Source: Roseovarius sp. THAF9 | Lineage (GTDB): Bacteria > Pseudomonadota > Alphaproteobacteria > Rhodobacterales > Rhodobacteraceae | Direction of reading: 5' to 3' | NCBI RefSeq assembly: GCF_009363715.1 | Contig: NZ_CP045404.1 | Location: forward strand, 1,146,001 to 1,210,000 | DNA: 64,000 nucleotides | Shown here: piece by piece, positions 25,434-34,398 of the stretch | Numbering within the stretch: the first letter of the stretch is position 1 | Layout of the letters: every line of letters begins with the position of its first letter | Notes under the pieces: generated by a model | Database searches by the model: none | What the model was told of the DNA's origin: nothing | What the model saw: the letters and a program-made list of their open reading frames with translations, nothing else | Position numbers and translations under genes: made by a program

Positions 25434-27503
25434 TCAAGCGGCCAGTTCCGTAGGAGTTCGCGCGCGGATTGGAAGGGTGATCGTAAAGGTACTGCCGCGG
25501 CCCTCTTCGCTTTCGACCGAAATCTCGCCACCGTGCAACTCGATGAGTTCGCGGCTGATCGCAAGGCCCAGTCCGGTGCCCGAATTGCGCCGCGTAACGG
25601 AGGTGTCGACTTGCACGAACTGATCGAAGATCTGGTCCAGCTGGTCTGCGGGTATGCCACAGCCGGTGTCGCGCACGGTGATCCGCACTTGGGTGTCGTC
25701 GCTGTCCGATGACAGGTGAACGCCGCCGGTTTCTGTGAACTTGATGGCGTTGCCGACGACGTTGATAAGCACCTGGCGCAGACGCTTGGCATCGGCTGCG
25801 ACCGCAAGGGGGGCGACATCCGAAGTCAGCGAGATGCCCTTTTCGGTGGCCTTGATTCCAAGGCCTGAGGTGACGGTTTTGACGGTGTCTTTGAGATCAA
25901 TTCGCTCAAGATTGAGCTCGACGGTCTCTGCCTCGAGCTTGGCGCGATCCAGTACGTCATTGATCAGCCCGAGAAGGTGATCGCTGGCGGTGGTGATGCG
26001 GCCGGACATTCCGGACACGTCATTGCGCAATGCGGCGAGTGCCTCAGCGCATTCGGACTTGTCCGCGCCGCTGCGCACTGCGTGATCCAGCGCCTTGAAA
26101 CCGGGCAAGACCTCGAGGTTTTCAAGGAAACGAGCATATCCGATGACCGAGGTGAGCGGAGTGCGCAGCTCGTGGCTGATGATATTGAGAAAGTTGTTCT
26201 TGGCCCGGTTCGCGGCCTCGGCCCGTTCGCGGGCCTGCTTCAACTCGGTGATGTCGACGCGGAAGCCCACGGTGTTGCCGTCCGGTGAACGGGTTTCGGC
26301 GACCTTGAGCCAGCGGCCATCGCCTAGCTTTTGCTCAATCGGTTCGGTCGGGTTGAAATGCTTGTCCAGCCGCTCTTGCAGCCACTCGTCCTCGCGACCG
26401 ATCGCATCCTTGTACTGACCGTTTTTCAGGCCCTCTCGCAGTATGTTTTCAAACGTGTTGCCTGGGTAGATCGCGCTGCGCGAAAGATCGTAGTAGGACA
26501 GGTATTTCTCGTTGGCGAAAACGAGGCGATCAAGTTCGTCATACAGCGCAAAGCCGTCGTCGATCGAGTTGATCGCCGAGCGCAGCTGACCTTCGGCGAT
26601 GCGTTTGGAGCGGTACATCGACCAGAGCGCCAGGATCATGCCGCACAGAAGGGCGCTGCTCAGAAAGCTGAGGACCCAGACATAACCTTCTGCCCGAACA
26701 TGTGCGGGCCAGCCCGAGGACGGTACAAGACCGATTTGCCAGGTGCTGCTATCTGTCGGAACCCGGCGAAGGATAGGATTGTTGTCAAAAATGCTTTCCG
26801 GGCCGTATTTCATCTTGGCGGGCATCGAGTCAGGCGTCAGGCTGCGGATCGCGATTTCATGGGCCTCGATGCCAAGGTCTTGATAGATCTGGGCCATCAG
26901 ACGCTCGCGGTCTACAACGACCGAGATCAGGCCGGACGCGATGCGCGACATATCCTGCCTGTTGTTCGGATAGTATGGAGTTCGTTGGATAAAGGCCTTG
27001 CCCCCCTGAACCAGATCGACCGGACCTTCAAGTGATGCCTTGCCCGAGTTCAGTGCCTCGCGAACGGCCATGAATTGCGTGGGCACCAGCCGATAGTCCA
27101 GACCTATCGCCTTTTCATTTCCGGAGATTGGGTAAATCTGCTCGATGACGAAACCGCGGGACCGACCGACCACGAGGATCGCAGGCGTCGTTCCGATCAG
27201 GGGTTCAACCAGATTCTGGTATTCCTGCTGCGTGAGGTTGGGGTTTTGTTCAATCGAATAGCGAATTGCTCGTGCGATAACATCTACGTTCGTCAACTCG
27301 CGTTGCAAAGCGCCGGCTATGGCATCCGCGTTCTGTGCGGCGTCTTCCCTGGCTGTCTGGCGTGCAAGGTCCAGAAGGCGGGTGTTGGTCTGGCTGGCGA
27401 TGACTGCAGTCAAGATCAGCACCACGACGATAGTGATCCCGACGGCAACGGGAAACTCTCGGAGTTTGACGACTTTTTTCAGTCTCGCGAAATGGCTTGG
27501 CAC
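25434..27503 (-). CDS. CHASE-type membrane sensor histidine kinase
   Basis: A 689-residue kinase. Membrane segments at about 19-36 and 275-296 flank a periplasmic sensor with CHASE1-like features (residues 70-215). A PAS domain (310-420), HisKA with H444 in ISHELRTPLTS, and a full HATPase domain (NVVGNAIKF, DTGCGIP, GTGLGLAI) follow. The start is GTG 27503 with AAGGGA seven bases upstream. An IS5-like element ends only 15 bp upstream of that GTG, leaving the ribosome site intact but removing the native promoter context. The ligand is unknown. Confidence 0.88.
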   Translation of the reverse strand: MPSHFARLKKVVKLREFPVAVGITIVVVLILTAVIASQTNTRLLDLARQTAREDAAQNADAIAGALQRELTNVDVIARAIRYSIEQNPNLTQQEYQNLVEPLIGTTPAILVVGRSRGFVIEQIYPISGNEKAIGLDYRLVPTQFMAVREALNSGKASLEGPVDLVQGGKAFIQRTPYYPNNRQDMSRIASGLISVVVDRERLMAQIYQDLGIEAHEIAIRSLTPDSMPAKMKYGPESIFDNNPILRRVPTDSSTWQIGLVPSSGWPAHVRAEGYVWVLSFLSSALLCGMILALWSMYRSKRIAEGQLRSAINSIDDGFALYDELDRLVFANEKYLSYYDLSRSAIYPGNTFENILREGLKNGQYKDAIGREDEWLQERLDKHFNPTEPIEQKLGDGRWLKVAETRSPDGNTVGFRVDITELKQARERAEAANRAKNNFLNIISHELRTPLTSVIGYARFLENLEVLPGFKALDHAVRSGADKSECAEALAALRNDVSGMSGRITTASDHLLGLINDVLDRAKLEAETVELNLERIDLKDTVKTVTSGLGIKATEKGISLTSDVAPLAVAADAKRLRQVLINVVGNAIKFTETGGVHLSSDSDDTQVRITVRDTGCGIPADQLDQIFDQFVQVDTSVTRRNSGTGLGLAISRELIELHGGEISVESEEGRGSTFTITLPIRARTPTELAA

Positions 27504-27518
27504 GTCGGAGTCCCTTAA

Positions 27519-28882
27519 CAGGCTGCTGAAGAAGTCAGCCTTGAAGGACGTTATTCTTCCCCCACGGTTTGAAGGTGGCTCTTTGCGACTGCGGACGCCG
27601 GGTCGGGTTTGCCCCCTTCGTCAGGGGGCAAGGAGTTTCGGTAGTCTGGCCAGATTGCAGGCTGCCATGGTCATTGTGAATTGGGCGCGGACCCTGTCGA
27701 GGCCGCGATGAACAGTCTGGGCCATGCCGCCCACGGTCTTGGCCCAGCCAAAGGGTTCCTCGATCTTCTTCCGGCGCCGCTGTGACAAGGCATAACCGGG
27801 ATGCTGGGTGGTTCGCCCGTCGATTGCGGAACTCCGGGCCTTCTGCGCGACATGTGGCGTCACAACCATGCGCCTGAGTGCGGCAACAAAGTTGGCGCTG
27901 TCATATCCCTTGTCTGCTCCAAGCGTCAGGCGCCGGGTCGAGCCAGGGGAGTGTCGGTTGATCATCTCGAGGGCCGCCTTGCGCTCGCCGTAACCATCGG
28001 CATGGGTCAAATCGGCCTGCACGATCAGCCCGTTGCGGTTCTCCATCAGCGTATGTCCCATGAAGCACAATGTCGCCGCGGCACCCGGTGCCTTCTTGTA
28101 GAGACGGGCATCGGGGTCCGTCACAGAGATGTGGGTTGCGTTCGAGCGCTTCTGGCCCCGGAAGTTCACTGCGGCGTTGCGGATATGGCGGGGCGTGTCG
28201 GGCATCGGCTGCGTTTCTGTCTGCTGGGGCTGCGGTTCGGTGTTTGCGAAGGTCGCGTCGGCCGGTGGTGGCGGTCCGCCAGGATCATCGTCATGCGGTG
28301 GCGGCGCGCTGTTCCTGGGCTGAAAGCTCTTCATGGACGCCCACGCCTTGACCAAAGTGCCGTCTACCGAGAAGTGTTCATCCGAGAGGAGCGGACGGAC
28401 CTCCGGGTGCGCCAGGATCGCCGCCATCAGCTTGCGCGACATGTCGGTCGTCAGCAGCCGATCGCGGTTCTTGGTAAACACCGTAGGAACCCAGACCGGA
28501 TCGTCGATGCCAAGGCCGACGAACCACCGAAACAGCAGGTTATAGTTCATCTGTTCCATCAGCTGCCGTTCCGAGCGGATCGAGAACAGGAGCTGAAGAA
28601 GGCTCGCACGGATCAGTCGCTCCGGCGCGATGGAGGGGCGGCCAAAATCGGTGTAGAGCGCGGCGAACTCGGCATCCAGGCTGGCCAGCGCGTCATTGAC
28701 GACCCGACGGATCAACCGCAGCGGATGACGATCCGGAACCCGCTGCTCAAGATCAACATAGCTGAACAGCGACCCGCTTGCCTCGTCCGTCCCACGCATC
28801 GCCACCTCCTGCTGCCGCTGCCATGCCGGAAGTGAATCATGTTCTCATAACCGCGTCGAGGGCCGACTTTTTCAGCAGCCTG
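27519..28882 (-). mobile_element. IS5-like insertion sequence, complete (1,364 bp)
   Basis: Terminal inverted repeats CAGGCTGCTGAARAAGTCRGCC bound the element (27519 onward and 28882 inward), with two mismatches between ends in the first 22 bases. Both ends are flanked by TTAA (27515-27518 and 28883-28886), a 4-bp target duplication typical of this IS group. One transposase gene fills the interior. Intact ends and gene indicate recent insertion, between the Hpt gene and the CHASE kinase. Confidence 0.9.
27621..28805 (-). CDS. IS5-family-like DDE transposase
   Basis: A 394-residue transposase. The N-terminal DUF772-like domain (SLFSYVDLEQRVPDRHPLR) is followed by catalytic Asp in HFSVDGTLVKAW, Asp in LTLGADKGYD and Glu in KKIEEPFGWAKT. 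A Pro/Gln-rich insert (about 168-205) lies between, as seen in some members. Full length with no visible defect, so the element may be active. Assignment to IS5 rather than IS1182 rests on the 4-bp TTAA duplication and overall look. Confidence 0.9.
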   Translation of the reverse strand: MAMRGTDEASGSLFSYVDLEQRVPDRHPLRLIRRVVNDALASLDAEFAALYTDFGRPSIAPERLIRASLLQLLFSIRSERQLMEQMNYNLLFRWFVGLGIDDPVWVPTVFTKNRDRLLTTDMSRKLMAAILAHPEVRPLLSDEHFSVDGTLVKAWASMKSFQPRNSAPPPHDDDPGGPPPPADATFANTEPQPQQTETQPMPDTPRHIRNAAVNFRGQKRSNATHISVTDPDARLYKKAPGAAATLCFMGHTLMENRNGLIVQADLTHADGYGERKAALEMINRHSPGSTRRLTLGADKGYDSANFVAALRRMVVTPHVAQKARSSAIDGRTTQHPGYALSQRRRKKIEEPFGWAKTVGGMAQTVHRGLDRVRAQFTMTMAACNLARLPKLLAP

Positions 28883-28938
28883 TTAAGTGCAGCGAGTGGC
28901 GGTTGTAGATCCGGCGGCGCTGCTCGCCGCGCGGTCGG

Positions 28939-29310
28939 TCAGATTTCTGTCAAGTGATGTTCGAGCAGGTCGAGGAACTGGTTGACCTTTTCGTTCAGTG
29001 CGGTCCGGACATCCGGCGACAGCGGCCGCGTTTCGATTTGTGTCACGTGCTCTTCCAGAACGCGGGCTAGGGCTGAGACATCATCTAGGCCAAGGCTCCC
29101 GGCAACGCCGCAGATGCGGTGGGCTTCGAATTTCAGGCTTTCAAGCGCGGCTTGCGTGTCGGAGCCAAGGGCCAGGCGGGCGGTCTCGATACGGCAGATG
29201 CGCGCATCGAGGCCGGCGCAGAAATCGCGGCGCATTCCGGCCAGAGCGTCTGCGACGCTGGAGCGGGTCGCGGCGGTGTCGGGTCGCGTGGGGCGGGCGG
29301 GGGTGGTCAT
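28939..29310 (-). CDS. Histidine phosphotransfer (Hpt) domain protein
   Basis: A 123-residue Hpt protein with phospho-accepting H64 in FEAHRICGVAGSLGLDD. It overlaps the response-regulator stop by ATGA at 29307-29310. It would pass phosphate between the receiver proteins and kinases encoded on either side. The IS5-like element begins 52 bp after its stop. Confidence 0.88.
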   Translation of the reverse strand: MTTPARPTRPDTAATRSSVADALAGMRRDFCAGLDARICRIETARLALGSDTQAALESLKFEAHRICGVAGSLGLDDVSALARVLEEHVTQIETRPLSPDVRTALNEKVNQFLDLLEHHLTEI

Positions 29311-30263
29311 GCGCTTGCCCGCAATTCGTGTGTTTCCACGGTCCCGTTGGGCGCGTGCGCGGAGCGGCGAGCCCGCGCGATCAGGGTGGTGGGGCATTGC
29401 GCGCGGAACAGGCCGTTGCGGACCGGCGCGCCGATTAAGACCTGCGGCAGCGTCATGTCGATGGCCGAGAAGCGCAGGCGCAGGGCTTCGAGTTCGTGCG
29501 CCAGGTTTTCCTGGATCAGCGCCGCGTCGACCTGCGGCCGGTCGATCAGCAGCGCCACGATATCGCCCTTGCCGGGACAGGTCAGCATGTGCGGAACGGC
29601 GGAGAGCGACCGCGACACGGCCTGTGCCATGTCGCCGATCAGCACGGCGTAGTAGGTCGGGTCCATCATCCGAAAATAGTGCTCGGCCTGGGGCAGGGTG
29701 AAGCCGATTGCGCATGACTGGCGCAGACGGATGTTGCCCTGTTTGAGAAGGAAATTTTCCATAGACATCAGGCTGACCGCACCGGGCACGTCATCGAGGA
29801 TGATTTCGCCGTCGAACTCTGCCGAGGGGAACAGGATCGCCTCCTGTTTCAGAACGTGTTCGTGCAGCAGGCGGGCCTGGGCGCGTTCCGCCAGAATGTT
29901 GCGGGCCATCTCAAGGCGGATCTTCAGCTCGACCATTTCAAGCGGCTTGGTAATGTAATCATTCGCCCCGGCCATGAAGGCCGCGTCGATCGATGTCTTG
30001 TCGGTCAGGGCCGACAGCATCACGATGGGCGTCGCTTGGTGATGCGGGATGGCGCGCAGGCGCCGAACCAGTTCGATCCCGTCCATCGGCATCATGCGAA
30101 TGTCGACGATGAAACATTCGACCGGGTTGGTCCGGGTCGCCGCGATATCCAGTGCCTCGGGGCCGGTGAAAGCGGTTTCGATGTTCTGATATCCAAGCTG
30201 TTCAAGCCGTGTTTTGAGAAGATCGCAGAAGATCGGCTCGTCATCTATCGCTAGAATGCGCAT
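29307..30263 (-). CDS. Response regulator with unusual C-terminal domain
   Basis: A 318-residue protein. Residues 1-125 are a receiver (DDEP pocket, D54 in FIVDIRMMPMDG, YITKPLEM). Residues 140-318 do not match a DNA-binding, GGDEF or phosphatase domain that I can recognise. The segment ENFLLKQGNIRLRQSCAIGF and the final LIGAPVRNGLFRAQCPTTL could be a degenerate cyclase-like or novel output fold. First gene of the phosphorelay run. Confidence 0.85.
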   Translation of the reverse strand: MRILAIDDEPIFCDLLKTRLEQLGYQNIETAFTGPEALDIAATRTNPVECFIVDIRMMPMDGIELVRRLRAIPHHQATPIVMLSALTDKTSIDAAFMAGANDYITKPLEMVELKIRLEMARNILAERAQARLLHEHVLKQEAILFPSAEFDGEIILDDVPGAVSLMSMENFLLKQGNIRLRQSCAIGFTLPQAEHYFRMMDPTYYAVLIGDMAQAVSRSLSAVPHMLTCPGKGDIVALLIDRPQVDAALIQENLAHELEALRLRFSAIDMTLPQVLIGAPVRNGLFRAQCPTTLIARARRSAHAPNGTVETHELRASA

Positions 30264-30432
30264 TGTTTCTCTTTCTTCTTTATTTGTCTGCTCGCGCCCT
30301 GATTGTTCACGGCCAAATCGGGCGGAAATGTGGCGCAGAGAAGGTAAAAGCGTATTTTCAGAAAATTATTCGCCTTCAGGTGGTGCGAGGGATTGTCGCA
30401 CCAGTCCGATGAACCGAAGCCATCCTGAAAGC

Positions 30433-31416
30433 CTATGTGCCTGGCGTGTTGCCGGCCGCGACAAGGGCGATTTCGCCGGGCCAGCGTTGGCGCAGATGTG
30501 TGGCGGCCTGCCACGCGCGCAGGCCCGAGCGGCATGCGAAGACCGCGCGCCCGCCGTCGGGCGGCACAAGGCCGGCGCCGCTTGTGAAATCATCGAGAGG
30601 AATGCGCTGCGCGTGGGGCGAGACGGGGTTTGGCGCTTCTTCGGGGGGACGCAATTCGACCACGAAATCGCGGGCGGTGATCTGGCTGGCGGCGATGAAG
30701 CGCAGGTCGGCGGCAGGCTCGGGCGCGGCGTCGAAGCGAAAGCCGCAACTGCGATAGCCTTGCATGTCGAAGGTCAGCACCTGGCCCAGCGGCGAGGGTG
30801 TCTGCCCGGTCAGGCAGGCCAGCGCCATCTGCGCCTGTGCCGCCCCGATCATGCCGACGACCGGCCCCATGACGCCCGCCGTGGCGCAGGTCGCGGCGCG
30901 ATCGGGCAAGTCGGGGAAGACGGCGCGCAGGGAGGGCGCGGTGCCGCAGAAGCCGCCCGCGTAGCCTGATACGCCCAAAACCGAGGCGCTGATGAGCGGC
31001 ACGCCTGCGGCGCGGCAGGTGTCGGACAGGATATAGCTGACCGCGAAGCTGTCGGCGCAATCGAGCACAAGCGTCGCCTGCGCCACGAGGTCGGACACGT
31101 TGACCGGATCGAGCGGGGCCAAGACGGTGTCGATGGTACAGTTGGTGTTGAGGCGGCGCAGGGTGTCGGCGGCCGCCTCGACCTTGGGACGGTCGATATC
31201 GGCCTCGCGAAAGAGCGTCTGGCGGTGCAGGTTGGTAAGGGAAACCGTGTCGCCATCAACCAGCGTCAGGTGCCCTACGCCAGCACCGGCCAGGTATTGC
31301 AGGACAGGTGCGCCCAGCCCGCCTGCGCCGACCACCAGCACATGCGCCGCATCCAGGGCGGCCTGTCCGGCCTCACCCATCCCGGGCAGGCAGATCTGGC
31401 GGGTGTAGCGGTTCAT
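30433..31416 (-). CDS. thiF: ThiF/MoeB-type adenylyltransferase with C-terminal rhodanese domain
   Basis: A 327-residue E1-like enzyme that adenylates the ThiS C-terminus for sulfur loading. Features: RYTRQICLPGMGEAGQAAL, nucleotide loop VVGAGGLGAPVLQYLAGAG, NLHRQTLF, and VLDCADSFAVSYILSD. A rhodanese module at the C-terminus contains FACRSGLRAW with candidate Cys. ATG 31416 overlaps the thiE stop. Last gene of the thiamine operon; a MoeB role is possible but the context favours thiamine. Confidence 0.9.
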   Translation of the reverse strand: MNRYTRQICLPGMGEAGQAALDAAHVLVVGAGGLGAPVLQYLAGAGVGHLTLVDGDTVSLTNLHRQTLFREADIDRPKVEAAADTLRRLNTNCTIDTVLAPLDPVNVSDLVAQATLVLDCADSFAVSYILSDTCRAAGVPLISASVLGVSGYAGGFCGTAPSLRAVFPDLPDRAATCATAGVMGPVVGMIGAAQAQMALACLTGQTPSPLGQVLTFDMQGYRSCGFRFDAAPEPAADLRFIAASQITARDFVVELRPPEEAPNPVSPHAQRIPLDDFTSGAGLVPPDGGRAVFACRSGLRAWQAATHLRQRWPGEIALVAAGNTPGT

Positions 31417-32009
31417 CTTGTCGCCGCCAGCCATTCGCGCACCCGCGTTTCGGGGCTGTCGTTGAGGGTGATATCGGTAACCGCCGCCACAACGTCGGCG
31501 CCTGCTGCAAAAGCACCGGGAGCGCGGTCGACGGACATGCCGCCTATGGCGATGAGTGGAAGGTCGCCAATCAGGCCGCGCCATTGCGTCAGGCGGTCGA
31601 GGCCCTGTTCGTGCCACTTCATCTTTTTCAGAATGGTCGGATAGATCGGGCCGAGGGCGATATAGTCGGGTTTCAGTGCCAGCGCGCGGTCGAGTTCGGC
31701 CTTGTCATGGGTGCTGATACCAAGGCGCAGGCCAGCATCACGGATGGAAGATATGTCAGCGGTATCAAGGTCTTCCTGTCCAAGATGAATGTAGGTGCAG
31801 CCAGTGTCGATGGCCTCGCTCCAATGGTCGTTGACGATGAGCGTGCAGCCATGCGCGTCGCAGACTGCCTTGGACCGCAGGATGTGGTCGCGCAGGGTGT
31901 CCGGTGCCGCGTCCTTCACGCGCAGTTGCACCAGCTTGATGCCAAGAGGCACGAGGCGTTCGATCCAGTCGGCGCTGTCGAATATGGGATAGAAGGGGTC
32001 GAGCGTCAT
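31413..32009 (-). CDS. thiE: Thiamine phosphate synthase
   Basis: A 198-residue TIM-barrel enzyme joining the pyrimidine and thiazole phosphates. Motifs: [55 protein letters not shown] and IAIGGMSVD. It overlaps thiG by 4 bp and thiF by 4 bp. Slightly shorter than the usual 205-215 residues. Confidence 0.93.
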   Translation of the reverse strand: MTLDPFYPIFDSADWIERLVPLGIKLVQLRVKDAAPDTLRDHILRSKAVCDAHGCTLIVNDHWSEAIDTGCTYIHLGQEDLDTADISSIRDAGLRLGISTHDKAELDRALALKPDYIALGPIYPTILKKMKWHEQGLDRLTQWRGLIGDLPLIAIGGMSVDRAPGAFAAGADVVAAVTDITLNDSPETRVREWLAATR

Positions 32010-32779
32010 TCGAGGAACGCCTTGCCGATGATCGGAGTCGACGGGGCGGCCATGTCGCGCGGCTCCATCGGGTCGGCGGATTGGGCGAGTTTCCCGGCCT
32101 TGAGGGCAAGCGCGAAGGCTTCGGCCATCGCCGCCGGGTCGCCCGCCTTGGCCACGGCGGTGTTGAGAAGGATTGCGTCATAGCCCAGCTCCATCGCCGC
32201 CGTCGCCTGTGAGGGCAGACGCAGACCTGCGTCGATCACCAGTGGCACGTCTGGGAAATGCGCCCGCAGCGCGCGCAGGCCGAAGATGTTGTTCAGGCCC
32301 AGCCCCGAGCCGATCGGCGCGCCCCAGGGCATAAGCACTTCGCAGCCGGCGTTGAGCAGGCGGTCGGCCACGACGAGATCTTCGGTGGTGTAGGGAAAGA
32401 CCTGGAAGCCGTCCTCGGTCAGGATGCGCGCGGCCTCGACCAAGCCGAAGACATCTGGTTGCAGGGTATCTTCCTCGCCGATGACCTCCAGCTTGATCCA
32501 GGGCGTGTCGAACACCTCGCGCGCCATGTGCGCGGTGGTCACTGCCTCTTTCACGCTGTGGCAGCCGGCGGTGTTGGGCAGGATGTGCACGCCCAGATCG
32601 CGGATCAGGTTCCAGAAATCCTGGCCCGCGCGGTCCTGCCCACTTTCGCGGCGTAGCGAGACGGTGGCGACGCTGGCGCCGCTGCGCCGGAACGCCTCGG
32701 CCAGGATGGCGGGCGAGGGGTATTGGGCGGTGCCCAGCATGAAGCCGTTGGCAAGCGTGGTGCCGTAGAAGTCGCGCAT
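32006..32779 (-). CDS. thiG: Thiazole synthase
   Basis: A 257-residue TIM barrel that forms the thiazole ring from deoxyxylulose phosphate, iminoglycine and ThiS thiocarboxylate. Motifs: [14 protein letters not shown] [35 protein letters not shown] with the imine-forming Lys, [27 protein letters not shown]. It lies 3 bp after thiS. Full length. Confidence 0.96.
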   Translation of the reverse strand: MRDFYGTTLANGFMLGTAQYPSPAILAEAFRRSGASVATVSLRRESGQDRAGQDFWNLIRDLGVHILPNTAGCHSVKEAVTTAHMAREVFDTPWIKLEVIGEEDTLQPDVFGLVEAARILTEDGFQVFPYTTEDLVVADRLLNAGCEVLMPWGAPIGSGLGLNNIFGLRALRAHFPDVPLVIDAGLRLPSQATAAMELGYDAILLNTAVAKAGDPAAMAEAFALALKAGKLAQSADPMEPRDMAAPSTPIIGKAFLE

Positions 32780-32782
32780 GGC

Positions 32783-32980
32783 TCAGCCGCCCTGCATGGG
32801 CGCCAGCACTTCGATGCTGTCGCCTTCGGCAAGCGTGTGGTCGGCGCGCAAAGGCGCGGGCACGAAGGTGCCGTTGACCGCCGTCGCCACCTTGGCGTCG
32901 CCGTAGCCATGGGCCGCAAGAAGGTCAGCCAGGGTGGCGACCTCGGCAGTCACGGGCGTGCCGTTAAGCTGCAATTTCAT
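32783..32980 (-). CDS. thiS: Sulfur carrier protein ThiS
   Basis: A 65-residue ubiquitin-like carrier ending in the required Gly-Gly (LAPMQGG). The N-terminus MKLQLNGTPVT overlaps the end of thiO by 17 bp. It is activated by ThiF and delivers sulfur to ThiG. Confidence 0.95.
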   Translation of the reverse strand: MKLQLNGTPVTAEVATLADLLAAHGYGDAKVATAVNGTFVPAPLRADHTLAEGDSIEVLAPMQGG

Positions 32981-33959
32981 CGGAAACCTCCGGTGTCTTG
33001 TCGTGAAGGATCAGGTCCGCGACCATACGGGCCAGCGCGGGAGCCAGCAAAAAGCCGTGGCGGTAAAGCCCGTTGGCGCGGATCAGTGTGCCGTCGCGGC
33101 GGATGCGCGGCAGGTTGTCGGGAAAGGCGGGGCGGCTGTCGACGCCGATCTCGACCACTTCGGCCTCGCCGAAGGCCGGGTTCAGCGCATAAGCCGTGCT
33201 GAGCAGTTCCAGCATGGCGCGGGCGGTGACGTTGCGTCCGGCGCGGCCCTCGACCATCGTGGCGCCGAGCATGAACATCCCGTCGCCGCGCGGCACGACG
33301 TAGATCGGCACGCGAGGGTGCAGCACGCGGATTGGACGTGACAGGGTCACATCGGGGCAGGAGAGGATCAGCATCTCACCTTTCACGCCGCGCAGATCGG
33401 TCAGGGCGTCGCGCGCGGCAAAGCCGCGGCAGTCAACCGTCAATCCCTTGGCGGCAAGGGCGTCCGGGTCGGCCTCTTCCTGTCGGAAGGTGGCACCGTC
33501 GGCAATGAGGCTGTTGTGGAGTGTCGCCAGCGCGGCGCGAGGGGCGAGATGCGCCTCGCTCTCGAAAAAAAGACCGCGATCAAAACGCGTGCCGAGGTCT
33601 GGTTCCAGTTCGGGAATCTCGGGGCCGGTGACGGCGCGGTGGCCCGTTGTCAGCCGGGCAAAGCGCGCGAGATCGGCCTTGTCGCGGCCCGGTGAAACCA
33701 CTAGCGAACCGCGCCGGATGACGCAGTCGGTATGGGCCTTCCACCAATCGGCGGCCTCAGCCCCGAGGCGCAGCACGGGTTCCTCGGCGCTCTCGCCTTC
33801 ACAAAAGGGGGCGAGCATTCCCCCGGCCCACCACGAACAGGCATGCGGCCCGGGCGTTGCGTGGCGGTCGATCAGAGTCACTGCCACGCCACGATCCAGC
33901 AGGGTGCGGGCCACGCACAGACCGGCGACACCGGCGCCGATGACGGTCACGGATGTCAT
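32964..33959 (-). CDS. thiO: Glycine oxidase ThiO (FAD-dependent)
   Basis: A 331-residue D-amino-acid-oxidase family flavoenzyme producing iminoglycine for ThiG. FAD site VTVIGAGVAGLCVARTLLDRG and the C-terminal GLYRHGFLLAPALARM are clear. I choose ATG 33959 because the flavin motif starts right after it, with the riboswitch leader directly upstream. First gene of thiOSGEF; thiC and thiD are not in this window. Confidence 0.92.
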   Translation of the reverse strand: MTSVTVIGAGVAGLCVARTLLDRGVAVTLIDRHATPGPHACSWWAGGMLAPFCEGESAEEPVLRLGAEAADWWKAHTDCVIRRGSLVVSPGRDKADLARFARLTTGHRAVTGPEIPELEPDLGTRFDRGLFFESEAHLAPRAALATLHNSLIADGATFRQEEADPDALAAKGLTVDCRGFAARDALTDLRGVKGEMLILSCPDVTLSRPIRVLHPRVPIYVVPRGDGMFMLGATMVEGRAGRNVTARAMLELLSTAYALNPAFGEAEVVEIGVDSRPAFPDNLPRIRRDGTLIRANGLYRHGFLLAPALARMVADLILHDKTPEVSDEIAA

Positions 33960-34068
33960 GCCGGCGGGCCTGCTGCGGGCGTGGTCAATCGCTGTGTCAC
34001 TGGCGCGTCTCCATGTCTGGGGGCGTGCCAACGTAAGAATGAGCCTGTGCCTTGCTTGCACATTCTAC

Positions 34069-34152
34069 CCGTTCCCTACGCCGGTATTGCCCGGATCAGG
34101 TTCGACGGGTCGGTGCGCGCACCTCTCAGCCCTTTGCGGGCCCCCCGACGGA
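34069..34152 (-). ncRNA. TPP riboswitch (THI element)
   Basis: On the leftward strand the leader holds the conserved blocks GGGCTGAGAGG (around 34136-34126) and ACCCGTCGAACCTGATCCGG (about 34112-34093) followed by GCAATACCGGCGTAGGGAA (34092-34073), diagnostic of thiamine pyrophosphate riboswitches. It ends about 110 bp before thiO ATG and should repress thiOSGEF when TPP is abundant. Confidence 0.96.
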
Positions 34153-34398
34153 TGAATTTTGCGGTCCGGCATCCTTGGTGTGCGCGGGCGCCGCATCGGT
34201 TGCATAGATAGTTCAGCGATGCGCGTGCTGCAACGTCTGATGCGCAATCTGGCCAATCCGGTGCGCGCCCAATTGGCCCGCCGGCGCGGCAGCGGTTGGC
34301 ATTGCGCCGCCGTCGACGGGGCCGTTTCACGGGCTCAACCTTGACGTTCGGGCCCTTGCACGCCTTATTCTGCGCATAGGATCATGGAGGGCGATGTT

